Source of the DNA: Bacteroidales bacterium UBA5382
GTDB taxonomy: Bacteria; Bacteroidota; Bacteroidia; Bacteroidales; Dysgonomonadaceae
DNA length: 64,000 nt
Assembly: GCA_002409745.1 (NCBI GenBank)
Contig: DHOU01000009.1
Location: forward strand, 31,505-95,504
Direction: 5' to 3'
Part shown: positions 52,783 to 61,933 of the stretch, one piece after another
Numbering within the stretch: the stretch's first letter is position 1
How the letters are laid out: each line of letters starts with the position of its first letter
Position numbers and translations under genes: made by a program
Notes under the pieces: generated by a model
What the model was told of the DNA's origin: nothing
Seen by the model: the letters and a program-made list of their open reading frames with translations, nothing else
Databases searched by the model: none

Positions 52783-53549
52783 ATAATTTCCACATTTTCT
52801 TTCGGAGTCCAGCCCACGCTTCCATTCTCGATCTCCACTTCAAACCAGTTTACATCGGTATTGGTTATGCGCACTTTCGCCCCTTCGTGCAGCAAAAAGA
52901 GTTCATTGCTGTCGGCATCGGGCGAAGCCATGACGGAAGCCGAACCGGTCATTACAATTCCCGTTTCACGATGAATCAACTTATTTTTTTGACCAAACGA
53001 GAAGATATTCGCCGCCACCACAAAGATAAAAACGGGAATCGCCGCATAAAAGGCAACCTTCTTCACCCACATTACCCGGAAGAAAAGAAACGCGCCCAAA
53101 CAAACCAGAAAAACCAGAAAACACACAATGCCGATCACCGCCCACGTATTGGAACTAAACAGATTTTGAATGCCCGCTATCCAATTGGACAAGAAGAAGC
53201 TTCCGGCGGGAATGATGCGATCTTCGGTACGCGTACGGGCAAAACGCAGATTGTGACGGATATCCCGGTCACCGGGATCCAGCAACAAGGCACGCTCATA
53301 ATTGAGTATGGCCTTTCCCGTTTGGTTATTACGGAAATACGCATTCCCCAGATTATAATATATTTCGGCCGATTCTTTGTCCTGCGCCAAGCCTTGCGAG
53401 GCCAGTTGTTCATACAATTCAATACTCTTCTTATAGTCCTGCCCCCTGTATGCCTGCGAAGCCTGCTCGGCGGTTGTTTGCGCCCTCAGGCTAAGCCCAA
53501 GAGAACATCCTATTATCCATAGAAAAAAAGTATATTTGAAAACGTCCAT
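52779..53549 (-). CDS. batE: Aerotolerance protein BatE (TPR and SH3-like)
   Basis: BatE is part of the Bat system, first linked to oxygen tolerance in Bacteroides fragilis. The 256 residues have an N-terminal signal anchor (about 5-23) and TPR repeats (ELYEQLASQGLAQDKESAEI, YYNLGNAYFRNNQTGKAILN; about 28-100). Two membrane helices follow near 135-185, and a periplasmic SH3-like domain (about 195-256) contains MASPDADSNELFLLHEGAKV and WFEVEIENGSVGWTPKENV. It overlaps the PAP2 gene by 4 bp. Confidence 0.88.
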   Translation of the reverse strand: MDVFKYTFFLWIIGCSLGLSLRAQTTAEQASQAYRGQDYKKSIELYEQLASQGLAQDKESAEIYYNLGNAYFRNNQTGKAILNYERALLLDPGDRDIRHNLRFARTRTEDRIIPAGSFFLSNWIAGIQNLFSSNTWAVIGIVCFLVFLVCLGAFLFFRVMWVKKVAFYAAIPVFIFVVAANIFSFGQKNKLIHRETGIVMTGSASVMASPDADSNELFLLHEGAKVRITNTDVNWFEVEIENGSVGWTPKENVEII

Positions 53550-53566
53550 ATTCGCTTGCTATTGAA

Positions 53567-55405
53567 TTATTTTTTCTTGAGTTTACTTTGCATTTCGCTG
53601 ATCGCACTCACCGTATCGGCATATATGTCATCCATCTGGGCATTGCTTTCGGCGGGGGCATAACGGGCGAATTCGCACGTATTGAGAATCTGCATAAAAC
53701 GCCCAATCAACTTGTCATCGATGCCATAGTTCGACAACTCCGAATCGATGTTGTCCTTCGATAAGTTTGCCACCGGAATCGAAAGCTTGTCGCTAAAATA
53801 CCCCCATAATGCCCGGAGGATTTCCTCATAGAAGCTTTGTTTATTATGATCTTTCAAATGCTTCTCAGCGGCTTTCAACCGTTTCACGGCCACCTTATTC
53901 GCTTTTTTGGTACGCATTAAGGCCACGTTGGCGTTTTCCTTGGCCCGTTTGCGATTCAGGCTATATCCAACAATAAACAACAGGAAAGGAATAAGATACC
54001 ACAACCCATAAGCAATGGAGCCGGCAAAGAAATTCGTTCGGGAATGATACGCAGGCTCATTCGTTTTCAGGAAACGGATATCCTGCTCGACCTTTACATC
54101 CTGCTGGTTTACGAAATTGCCGACCGATGCTTTCGAAGGATCGCCTTTCTCGACCTGCACGGTATAAGCCGGCGAGGTAAGGGTGCGGTAAGCGCGGCTA
54201 TTCATATCGAAATAAGCAAATTCGATAGCCGGTATCGTATAACTGCCTTCAGAGCGGGGAATGGCTAGATATTCAATGACTCTTTTACCGGTAAACCCAT
54301 TCGTTGTAACCGTCAACGAGTTGTTTACCGTGGGATCATAGACTTCAAAATCGGAAGGAAATTTCACTTCGGGATTCTTAATCAGCTTGAGATTTCCCAT
54401 ACCGGAAATCTCGAGTTTAACGGTCACCGGTTCATTGGCTTTCACTTTCGCGGGGGTGATGGTTGGCGAGAAGGTAAACGTGCCGACAGCTCCCGAAAAG
54501 CTTTCGGGCTTGTTAGCCGGAAGAGCCGAAACATGGATGGTAACGGGATTGGTGACCATCGCCTTCTTCACATCGACCATGACTTCCTGCGATCCGAAAA
54601 AGGTGGAAACGCGACGCCCCGAAGGCGCTGAAAACACCATTTCCAAGCGGCCGCTGGGAATGGTTATCGGGCCGGACCGTTGCGGGAAGAGTAATGTCTT
54701 GCGAAGGTCGGCCGTATAATAGTTCTTACCGTTATAGTGCTCCATTTTGAGCTGTTGATTGGCCGGGATGTCGATTTCTTCGACCATAAAGCCCTCGAAT
54801 TCGGGAAACTGTATCTTCCCGAAATCCACCACATTCAACGTTGTATACAAGCGGAAAGTAACGGTGAATCCCTCCTGCTCATACACCTTATCTTTCGAGA
54901 GGATCGCACGGATAAACGCATCTTTCGCCGACACGGTGCCGGTAGCCGCCGCTCCGCCGTTATCTTCAGAAGGACGGGAATCATTGCCGGAAGAAGACTC
55001 GTCGGCCGGAAGGACTTTTATATGCAAGGAATTGGACCGATAGGTACTTCCGTCGACCGTAATGCTTGCCGGATCGATGGTATAAGTTCCCTCTTTGTCC
55101 GCCATCAAAATATAGGTATACGTAAATGAACTTTCGGAGCTCGATTTACCGTTCACGATACGCTGGCTGAAACTGCTGGAAACGGTCGGGCCGAAAAGAA
55201 TATCGAATCCCTTAATGTCAGGCAGCCGCAAGTCTTTTCCCTCCTTGTTCAAGACATAGCTCAAACGGAATTGCTGCCCGGCTTCCACCGCAGCGGGCGC
55301 CGATGCCTTGAAAGTTACCTGCGCATGCGCCCCGGCATACGCCGAAAGGCCCATGCATACTAAAAAAGCAATCGTATATAACTTCTTGAAATAACTCATC
55401 TGCAA
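53567..55405 (-). CDS. batD: Oxygen-tolerance protein BatD
   Basis: BatD is a large periplasmic protein anchored in the inner membrane. The 612 residues have a signal peptide (about 1-28), and tandem beta-sandwich domains carry the BatD signature (RLSYVLNKEGKDLRLPDIKG near residue 47, then FEGFMVEEIDIPANQQ). A membrane segment lies near 470-490 (YGLWYLIPFLLFIVGYSLNR). The cytoplasmic C-terminal helical region (about 495-612) carries NKVAVKRLKAAEKHLKDHNK. It probably presents or stabilises the VWA proteins BatA and BatB. It lies between batC and batE with a short gap on either side. Confidence 0.9.
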   Translation of the reverse strand: MQMSYFKKLYTIAFLVCMGLSAYAGAHAQVTFKASAPAAVEAGQQFRLSYVLNKEGKDLRLPDIKGFDILFGPTVSSSFSQRIVNGKSSSESSFTYTYILMADKEGTYTIDPASITVDGSTYRSNSLHIKVLPADESSSGNDSRPSEDNGGAAATGTVSAKDAFIRAILSKDKVYEQEGFTVTFRLYTTLNVVDFGKIQFPEFEGFMVEEIDIPANQQLKMEHYNGKNYYTADLRKTLLFPQRSGPITIPSGRLEMVFSAPSGRRVSTFFGSQEVMVDVKKAMVTNPVTIHVSALPANKPESFSGAVGTFTFSPTITPAKVKANEPVTVKLEISGMGNLKLIKNPEVKFPSDFEVYDPTVNNSLTVTTNGFTGKRVIEYLAIPRSEGSYTIPAIEFAYFDMNSRAYRTLTSPAYTVQVEKGDPSKASVGNFVNQQDVKVEQDIRFLKTNEPAYHSRTNFFAGSIAYGLWYLIPFLLFIVGYSLNRKRAKENANVALMRTKKANKVAVKRLKAAEKHLKDHNKQSFYEEILRALWGYFSDKLSIPVANLSKDNIDSELSNYGIDDKLIGRFMQILNTCEFARYAPAESNAQMDDIYADTVSAISEMQSKLKKK

Positions 55406-55421
55406 TATATTCTCCTGAGGA

Positions 55422-56144
55422 TTACCAGTTCTTGTTTTGTCTTCTGTTGTCTTCGGCCTGTTGCTTGCGCTCTTCGGCCTTCATGCGTTGCACCTTTTCC
55501 TGCGTTTCTTTCTCGTCTTGTTCAATCGCCTGCAACATCTGGCGGGCATTGTCGCGGGACATTTGCTCCGGCTCGTTTTGTTCTTCGGGACGCTTCTGCT
55601 TATCCTGCTGGTCTTGCGGCTGGGGCTGTTGTTGTTGATCTTGATTCTGTTGCTGATCCTGCTTGTCTTTGTCTTGTTGCTGATCTTGGTTTTGCTGTTG
55701 ATCCTGAATCATCTTTTGCACCACCGCCAGATTGTAACGCGCCTCGTTATCTTCGGGATTCAACCGAAGCGCCATTTTATAGGCTTCCATCGATTTCTGC
55801 AAATCTTTTTTTTGCAGCGTGGCATTGCCGATGTTATGGAAGGCAGCCGACCTGTTAACCGGGTTTTCCTGTTCGATCGATAAATAATGATTCATTTGCG
55901 CGATCGACTCATCCCATTTTTTTTGTTTATACAACGTATTGGCTAAATTATAATTCGCCTCTTTCGACGCCGCATTTTTTTCAATCGCTTCCTGATAAGA
56001 AGTCGCGGCATCGGAAAACTTTTGCTGCTGATAAGCCTTGTTTCCCTTGCGTACGCTTTTGCGCACGTCTTTCTGCGCCGACATCGCCACAGGAACGAGC
56101 AGCAATAACAAAAACAAGCCGTATTTTATGCTAAACGTTTTCAT
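55422..56144 (-). CDS. batC: TPR protein BatC with Gln-rich tail
   Basis: BatC has 240 residues: a signal peptide (MKTFSIKYGLFLLLLLVPVA), TPR repeats (about 28-150, for example ATSYQEAIEKNAASKEANYN and AYKMALRLNPEDNEARYNLA), and then a long Gln/Asp/Lys-rich tract (QDQQQNQDQQQDKDKQ and similar, about 155-195). The tail is charged. TPRs mediate contacts within the Bat complex. The Gln-rich tract is encoded by short CAG/CAA-type repeats and may vary in length between strains. It overlaps batB by ATGA. Confidence 0.9.
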   Translation of the reverse strand: MKTFSIKYGLFLLLLLVPVAMSAQKDVRKSVRKGNKAYQQQKFSDAATSYQEAIEKNAASKEANYNLANTLYKQKKWDESIAQMNHYLSIEQENPVNRSAAFHNIGNATLQKKDLQKSMEAYKMALRLNPEDNEARYNLAVVQKMIQDQQQNQDQQQDKDKQDQQQNQDQQQQPQPQDQQDKQKRPEEQNEPEQMSRDNARQMLQAIEQDEKETQEKVQRMKAEERKQQAEDNRRQNKNW

Positions 56145-57163
56145 TTGAATAACTTGATATTTTTGAATAACGGATTTTTCTTATCATAAATAAGAATTTC
56201 CACGACCAGCAATGTCAATAATACCCACCCGAAGAGCGGGAACTTCTCATCGTATTCGGAATAAGACAAACTGGTCGAGCTCTTGGTTTCCAAACCGTCC
56301 AACTGCGTTTCGAGAGCCCGGATAGCCGTACTGGTATTGTCGGCCAATACGTATAACCCTTTCCCGCTTTGCGCCGTTTCGATACACATCTGTTCGTTCA
56401 GCCGCGAAACCACCACGTTTCCTTCGTTATCGGTCATGAAAGAATTGCTGTAAGCCGAGGTGGGTACGGGCGATCCTTCGGCCGATCCGATACCGACCAC
56501 ATTGACCATGATTCCGGCTTCGGCAGCCTGCTGCGCCGCCTTCAACGCATTGCCCTGATGATCCTCCCCATCGGTGATCAGGACGATGGCTTTGTCCACT
56601 TCCTTATCGGTCGAAAAAGAACTCACGCCCAAGCCTATTGCATCGGCCACCGCCGTACCCTGAACGGGAACAAGACTGGGATCGATGGAATTGAGGAAGA
56701 TTTTAGCCGACTGCGTGTCGGACGTTAGCGGCATTTGTACGAACGCCTCTCCCGCAAATACGATGAGGGCAATTTTATCGTTCCGGCGCACATCGATGAG
56801 GCGCGACAAGATTTGCTTTGCCCGTGAAAGCCGGTCGGGCGACACATCCCTGGCAAGCATCGAGTTGGAAACGTCGATGGCGATGACCAATTCAATCCCC
56901 TCTTTTTCGACCGTTTCGACCTTCGTGCCGAACTGCGGGCGGGCAGTCATGACGATGCCTACGCACAATGCGGCAAAGATAAGCCAAAATTTCAAATAAG
57001 AACGCTTCAGCGATAACTCCGGCATCATCTTTTTCAACGTCGAAAGTACGCCGAGCTTCTTCACATCGTTCCGTTTCTTTATATTCAGGAAGATATACAA
57101 TGCCAGCAACACCGGCATCGCCACAAACAACCACAAATATTCAGGATTTCCAAATCTAAACAT
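56141..57163 (-). CDS. batB: VWA-domain protein BatB
   Basis: BatB is an inner-membrane protein with a von Willebrand factor A domain. The 340 residues have membrane helices near 8-25 and 58-75. The VWA domain shows its MIDAS metal site DVSNSM (in LVIAIDVSNSMLARDVSPDR), MPLTSD for the conserved Thr, and ITDGEDHQGNAL for the Asp. A C-terminal membrane segment lies near 310-330. Metal-binding residues are intact. It pairs with BatA next door. Confidence 0.93.
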   Translation of the reverse strand: MFRFGNPEYLWLFVAMPVLLALYIFLNIKKRNDVKKLGVLSTLKKMMPELSLKRSYLKFWLIFAALCVGIVMTARPQFGTKVETVEKEGIELVIAIDVSNSMLARDVSPDRLSRAKQILSRLIDVRRNDKIALIVFAGEAFVQMPLTSDTQSAKIFLNSIDPSLVPVQGTAVADAIGLGVSSFSTDKEVDKAIVLITDGEDHQGNALKAAQQAAEAGIMVNVVGIGSAEGSPVPTSAYSNSFMTDNEGNVVVSRLNEQMCIETAQSGKGLYVLADNTSTAIRALETQLDGLETKSSTSLSYSEYDEKFPLFGWVLLTLLVVEILIYDKKNPLFKNIKLFK

Positions 57164-57178
57164 ATATTTTCTCCCCTG

Positions 57179-58165
57179 TTACGGTATATTTCTTAACCAT
57201 GTCCTACGTAAAAGCAATTCCACCACCATCAACGCCAAGGCAAGCAGTGCGAAAGGCAGGAACAGTTCCTGCCGGCGCGTCACGTTCTGCACGCTGATTA
57301 AATATTTTTCCATTTCGTCGATCTCGTGATAGATATTGCGCAAGCCTTCGGTATCTTCGGCACGGAAATATTGCCCGCCCGTGAGCGCCGCAATTTCGGT
57401 GAGCGTCTTCTCATCGATATCGACCTGCATGTTCTGCATGCGGATGCCGAACGGCGTTTGCACCGGTGTGGGAGCCATTCCTTTGGTTCCGACACCCACC
57501 GTATACACCCGGATGCCGTATGAACGCGCCAAATCGGCCGCGGTGAGAGGAGCAATCTGCCCCCGGTTATTGGTTCCGTCGGTAAGCAAAATCACGACTT
57601 TCGACTCCGATTCGCTATCTTTCAACCGGTTGACCGCATTGGCCAAGCCAAGCCCGATGGCCGTTCCATCCTCAATCAAACCGAAATCCACATCATTCAA
57701 CAGATTGAGCAACACCTTATGGTCGGTGGTGAGCGGACACTGTGTAAAACTTTCGCCCGCAAAGATAACCAGTCCGATATTGTCGTTCTGGCGGTCGGTA
57801 ATAAACTCGGCCGCGACCTTTTTGGCCGCCTGTAACCGGTCGGGCTTTAAATCCTGCGCCAACATCGAGCCCGACACATCGAGCGCCATGACCATGTCGA
57901 TACCCTGCGTTTCGGTTTCTTCCCAACTGTTTACCGCCTGAGGACGCGCAATGACAATAATCACCAACGCAATACTGATCATCCGCAGCACGAAAGGCAA
58001 ATGACGCATATACACCTTCAGTCCGGGACGGATTCCCTTAAAAGCATCGGTCGATGCCAGTTTAAATGACGCCTGCGTTTTCGACAGACGAATCACATAC
58101 CATACCGCCAAGGGCAGGATCAACAATAATAGATATAAATATCCGGGGTGTGCAAATTCCATCAT
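57179..58165 (-). CDS. batA: VWA-domain protein BatA
   Basis: BatA is the first VWA protein of the Bat system. The 328 residues carry two N-terminal membrane helices (about 8-25, 58-76). The MIDAS motif lies in VMALDVSGSMLAQDLKPDRL near residue 92, with CPLTTDHKVLL and LLTDGTNNRGQIAPL completing the metal site. A C-terminal membrane helix (LPFALLALALMVVELLLRR) ends the protein. BatA is thought to work with the MoxR ATPase and BatB in a periplasm-facing complex. It overlaps the stop of the preceding gene (ATGA). Confidence 0.93.
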   Translation of the reverse strand: MMEFAHPGYLYLLLLILPLAVWYVIRLSKTQASFKLASTDAFKGIRPGLKVYMRHLPFVLRMISIALVIIVIARPQAVNSWEETETQGIDMVMALDVSGSMLAQDLKPDRLQAAKKVAAEFITDRQNDNIGLVIFAGESFTQCPLTTDHKVLLNLLNDVDFGLIEDGTAIGLGLANAVNRLKDSESESKVVILLTDGTNNRGQIAPLTAADLARSYGIRVYTVGVGTKGMAPTPVQTPFGIRMQNMQVDIDEKTLTEIAALTGGQYFRAEDTEGLRNIYHEIDEMEKYLISVQNVTRRQELFLPFALLALALMVVELLLRRTWLRNIP

Positions 58166-59241
58166 TCTTCTGTCTTTTGAACCTGTTCGTTCTGAGAAAC
58201 ACCGTTATCGCCTTGCGCCTTCAACGCGTCCTTGTCGGGAACGGGATCGGGCTCTTTCGTTTGATTGACGAAGAAATACGCATTCATTATGCTTAAATCG
58301 TTTTCGTCGGGATACGGCTTGTATTTCGCAAACTTCACCAAGTCGGAAGCCGATAACACCTGTTTCAGGTTTTCATATACCGAGTCCGATTCGGAACGTT
58401 TGCGCATTTCGTTGAGAATTTCGCCCGAAGTCATTTCCATCGCCTTTATATCGTACCGTTCCTGAATATACACACGCAAGATATCGGTCAAGTCCGTATA
58501 AAATTCCTTCTCGCGCCCCTGCTGCCATATCTTCTTCGCTTTCAATTCGTCGAGCGATCGAATGGCGCGCACATGCGGCGGGAGTACCTGCGGCGGCGTA
58601 AAGAAATAGCCTTTTTTCTTTTTCTTCAACACCAAGTAGATGATTAGGCCGATCAAAGCCAAAAGAACCGCTACTCCCAATACGATCCACACGATCCACA
58701 GATAGTCGGTCCAAACGAAAGGAGGCTTCTGAATCGGTTTTATATCATTTAACTGAAGCTGGTTAAAATCGATGGAATCCGTCTGTCCGGTGTTCATCTT
58801 TTCCAGATAAGCCAAGGTGGAATCCGACAGTTCGGGCGAAATGACTTTCAGTCCGAAAGAGTTGGAAAAGATGGTATCGGTTCCGTCAAAAACAGACATC
58901 GAAGGAATATGGTACAAGGTGGAGTCGAACGAGGTGATGAGATATTTAAAATTCAACGTCATCACATTGTTCTCGATGGTCGTGTCGGGGGGAAGCATTG
59001 TCAACACCTCGATGCCGGGCACGATTTCCGACTCGAACACCGGAAACTGGATCGATTTGTCCTTGGGCGTAATCACTTTCAGATTGATGAGCGCCTGCTC
59101 GCCGATCGTGATCTCGGTAGGTTGTACGGTAGCCTGCACCGACACTTTCTGCGCCGGCGCCGATGCCACGTACAAGGCAAAAAACAAGGCCATAAAAACA
59201 GCCGTTTTGCCGATAAGCGTATATTTCTTTTCTACTATCAA
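58162..59241 (-). CDS. BatA-associated membrane protein of unknown function
   Basis: The 359-residue protein lies between the DUF58 gene and batA and is part of the operon. It has an N-terminal membrane segment or signal (about 10-30). A periplasmic BatD-like beta-sandwich (about 33-140) contains VQATVQPTEITIGEQALINL. A central membrane helix lies near 178-205 (YLWIVWIVLGVAVLLALIGL), and the cytoplasmic C-terminus is charged and helical (YFFTPPQVLPPHVRAIRSLD). Orthologues occupy this slot in other Bacteroidota, but no function is established. Confidence 0.8.
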   Translation of the reverse strand: MIVEKKYTLIGKTAVFMALFFALYVASAPAQKVSVQATVQPTEITIGEQALINLKVITPKDKSIQFPVFESEIVPGIEVLTMLPPDTTIENNVMTLNFKYLITSFDSTLYHIPSMSVFDGTDTIFSNSFGLKVISPELSDSTLAYLEKMNTGQTDSIDFNQLQLNDIKPIQKPPFVWTDYLWIVWIVLGVAVLLALIGLIIYLVLKKKKKGYFFTPPQVLPPHVRAIRSLDELKAKKIWQQGREKEFYTDLTDILRVYIQERYDIKAMEMTSGEILNEMRKRSESDSVYENLKQVLSASDLVKFAKYKPYPDENDLSIMNAYFFVNQTKEPDPVPDKDALKAQGDNGVSQNEQVQKTEE

Positions 59242-59244
59242 TTT

Positions 59245-60114
59245 CTATCTTCTTTGTTGAAAGAGTTGCAACAACGATTTCACATAATCATCTTCGGTCG
59301 AGACCGACACACTGTCGACCCGGCTCTGCTTAAAAGCGACATCCATTTCGGCCTGACGCCGCGTCCACCATGTGCGGTATTGTTCGCGCGTTTTCTTCGA
59401 CGAGGTATCGATCCACGTATCCTTGTCGCTTTCCGGGTCGTGTACTTTCATGAGCCCCACGCTTTCCAGGCGGGTACTCAATGCGTCATAGACCTGAATG
59501 GCGACCAAATCGTGCTTGCGGTTCGCAATGCGCAGCGCATGCTTATAGTCGTGCGAATCGATAAAGTCCGAAATCAAAAAGGCCGTACAGCGTTTTTTAA
59601 TGCCGTTGGTCATATAGCGCAGCGCCTGATCGATTTCCGTTCCCGAACTCCCGGGGGTAAAACCGAGTATCTCGCGGATGATGAACAGGATATGCTTTCT
59701 TCCCTTTTTAGGGGGAATAAACTTTTCGATTTTATCGGTAAAAAAGATGACGCCGATCTTGTCGTTATTCTGAATGGCCGAAAAAGCGAGCGTAGCGGCA
59801 ATCTGCGCCACCATATCGCGCTTGACGATGGACGTCGACCCGAACGATTGGCTTTCCGACACGTCGATGAGCAACATGACGGTAAGTTCGCGCTCTTCTT
59901 CAAAGACTTTCACGTACGGACGGTTGTAACGCGCCGTCACGTTCCAGTCGATGTCGCGCAGGTCGTCGCCATACTGATATTCGCGCACTTCCGAGAAGGC
60001 CATACCTCGGCCCTTGAAAGCCGAATGATACTCCCCCGCAAAGATATTGCGCGACAGTCCCCGAGCTTTAATTTCAATATGCCGTACTTTCTGAAGTAAT
60101 TCGGATGTTTCCAT
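59245..60114 (-). CDS. DUF58 domain protein
   Basis: DUF58 proteins have a VWA-like fold and almost always occur next to MoxR ATPases. The 289 residues contain the family signature REYQYGDDLRDIDWNVTARY near residue 45, followed by LTVMLLIDVSESQSFGSTS, a MIDAS-like DVSES. It begins 3 bp upstream of the BatA-associated gene. A 297-bp repeat-filled gap separates it from moxR, so the two may be produced at different levels. Confidence 0.92.
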   Translation of the reverse strand: METSELLQKVRHIEIKARGLSRNIFAGEYHSAFKGRGMAFSEVREYQYGDDLRDIDWNVTARYNRPYVKVFEEERELTVMLLIDVSESQSFGSTSIVKRDMVAQIAATLAFSAIQNNDKIGVIFFTDKIEKFIPPKKGRKHILFIIREILGFTPGSSGTEIDQALRYMTNGIKKRCTAFLISDFIDSHDYKHALRIANRKHDLVAIQVYDALSTRLESVGLMKVHDPESDKDTWIDTSSKKTREQYRTWWTRRQAEMDVAFKQSRVDSVSVSTEDDYVKSLLQLFQQRR

Positions 60115-60224
60115 TTTCTTTACTGTTGATTAATCTCTCAGAGATGATCTCAAAACGCATCTCTTTATCTGCATTTATCAGCCTTATCCGCGAGAAATAT
60201 TCTTCCACATTACCATTCATTCTC

Positions 60225-60310
60225 TTTTACCTTCATCCCGCTGGCGCAGACCGTTTCTGTCCGTTATCTCCCCTTCGCGTAAGAGGAGCGCCCGAAAGGC
60301 GAGGGATTAT
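60225..60310. repeat. Third, degenerate copy of the dispersed CCCCTT / GAGGG element
   Basis: CCCCTTCGCGTAAGAGGA, then GCCCGAAAGGCGAGGGAT, aligns with the right part of the copy at 29620-29737. It lies between DUF58 and moxR. Confidence 0.45.
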
Positions 60311-60327
60311 TTCCTTCACTCATCACA

Positions 60328-60407
60328 CATGATACATCATACATCATACATCATACATCATACATCATACATCATAGATCATAGATCATAGATCATAGAT
60401 CATCCCT
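60328..60407. repeat. 7-bp tandem array between moxR and the DUF58 gene
   Basis: Heptamers CATACAT (five exact, plus one GATACAT) and then CATAGAT (four exact) follow a perfect 7-bp register, ending in CATCCCT. It begins about 220 bp after the DUF58 start and ends 4 bp from the moxR stop. Confidence 0.93.
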
Positions 60408-60411
60408 CTTA

Positions 60412-61407
60412 TTACGGAACCTCTACCTTATTAAGAATTTCGCTGATAATTTCTTCCGAAGTCAAGTTGTTGGCTTCGGCCTCGTAGGTAAGTCCGATAC
60501 GATGACGGAGCACATCGTGGCATACGGCGCGGATATCTTCGGGCACCACATAACCGCGGCGTTTGATGAAGGCATACGTACGCGCTGCAAGCGCCAGGTT
60601 GATGGAAGCACGGGGCGAACCGCCGAAACCAATCATCTCCTTGAGGTTGGCCAATCCGTATTGGTCGGGGAAACGGGTGGCGAACACGATGTCGATGATG
60701 TAGCGGCTTATTTTTTCGTCGATATATACTTCGCGAACCACTTTGCGCGCATCGAGAATTTCATCGACGGAAATCACCGGCCGTTCGATGGTTCGGGGTT
60801 CGAATATATTCTGTTGGACGATTCGTTTTTCTTCTTCTTTTGAAGGATAGTTGATGACTACCTTCAGCATGAAACGGTCTACTTGCGCTTCGGGCAGCGG
60901 ATAAGTGCCTTCCTGCTCGATAGGGTTTTGCGTCGCCATCACCAGGAACGGATTCGGCAGCTTATAGGTTTGCTCTCCGATAGTCACCTGACGTTCCTGC
61001 ATGGCTTCGAGCAAGGCGCTCTGCACTTTGGCCGGAGCGCGGTTGATTTCATCCGCCAGCACGAAGTTGGCGAAAATCGGTCCGTGTTTTACCATGAACT
61101 CTTCGTTGCGCTGGCTGTAGATCATCGTTCCGACTACGTCGGCCGGCAACAAGTCGGGCGTAAACTGAATACGGCTGTACCGGGCGTCGATTAACTGAGC
61201 GAGGGTTTTGATGGCAAGGGTTTTTGCCAATCCGGGCACCCCTTCCAACAAAATGTGTCCGTCGGATAATAATCCGATGAGAAGCGACTCGACCAAATGC
61301 TTCTGCCCGACGATCAATTGATCCATTCCGGTGACGATGGTCTGAACGAACGTGCTCTTACGTTCGATTTTATCATTTAATTCTTTAATATCAACTACTT
61401 GACTCAT
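60412..61407 (-). CDS. MoxR-family AAA+ ATPase
   Basis: MoxR ATPases act as chaperones with VWA proteins; here it would serve the Bat complex. The 331 residues have Walker A in LEGVPGLAKTLAIKTLAQ near residue 54. FTPDLLPADVVGTMIYSQ and Walker B in FVLADEINRAPAKVQSALLE follow, with sensor 1 at MATQNPIEQEGTYPLPEAQ and the arginine-finger region QVDRFMLKVVI. The C-terminal lid domain has FGGSPRASINLALAARTYAF. A promoter element TAATTTTG lies 42 bp upstream. Confidence 0.95.
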   Translation of the reverse strand: MSQVVDIKELNDKIERKSTFVQTIVTGMDQLIVGQKHLVESLLIGLLSDGHILLEGVPGLAKTLAIKTLAQLIDARYSRIQFTPDLLPADVVGTMIYSQRNEEFMVKHGPIFANFVLADEINRAPAKVQSALLEAMQERQVTIGEQTYKLPNPFLVMATQNPIEQEGTYPLPEAQVDRFMLKVVINYPSKEEEKRIVQQNIFEPRTIERPVISVDEILDARKVVREVYIDEKISRYIIDIVFATRFPDQYGLANLKEMIGFGGSPRASINLALAARTYAFIKRRGYVVPEDIRAVCHDVLRHRIGLTYEAEANNLTSEEIISEILNKVEVP

Positions 61408-61448
61408 ATTTACTGAAAGTTATAATGTGTAGGTCTGTTTTCGACATA

Positions 61449-61456
61449 CAAAATTA
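61449..61456 (-). promoter_or_regulatory. Putative -7 promoter element of the moxR-bat operon
   Basis: The minus strand reads TAATTTTG, matching TAnnTTTG, 42 bp before the moxR ATG. Confidence 0.5.
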
Positions 61457-61620
61457 GAAATGTTAAATCTGTTTTGTCATTATTTGCCGTTAAAAATGTT
61501 TAAGTTAGACGGATTGTATCGGTAAAGAACGTAAAAGCAGGGATATTTTCGAAAATGTTGTCCTTCGGGAAAATTCCTACGACAACAGCAGTTCATTTCT
61601 CCGCCGCAATCCGTATGAAT

Positions 61621-61865
61621 ACGAAGCCCCCAAAAAAATCCGGGCACGCTGTCGTACCAATACGAAGCCTTCAAAAAAACCCGGGCACACCCTCGTACCA
61701 ATACGAAGCCTTCAAAAAAACCCGGGCACGCCGTCGTATCAATACGAAGCCTCCAAAAAAATCCGGGCACACCGTCGTACCAATACGAAGCCTTCAAAAA
61801 AACCCGGGCACGCCGTCGTACGAGTACGAAACCTTCAAAAAGATCCGGCACACCGTCGAAGCCCT
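61621..61865. repeat. 41-bp tandem array between lipB and moxR (about six units)
   Basis: ACGAAGCC begins units at 61621, 61662, 61703, 61744, 61785 and (as ACGAAACC) 61826, an exact 41-bp period. Each unit has the core CAAAAAAACCCGGGCAC followed by GCCGTCGTACCAAT. The last unit is shorter. It occupies the middle of a 526-bp gap. Open frames across it have a 41-residue period that simply reflects 3 x 41 bp. Confidence 0.93.
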
Positions 61866-61933
61866 ACCGCGGCTTCAAAAAAAAAGTCGACCGCTCCTTC
61901 CGTCATCGTCGGCGGACTTCCCCCGATCGGCGT

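Noticed and set aside
58909..60099. 396-residue plus-strand reading frame
   Set aside because: It is fully antisense to the DUF58 and BatA-associated genes, which have clear family motifs.
61621..61865. CRISPR-like array
   Set aside because: The units are contiguous near-identical copies without variable spacers and no cas genes are nearby.
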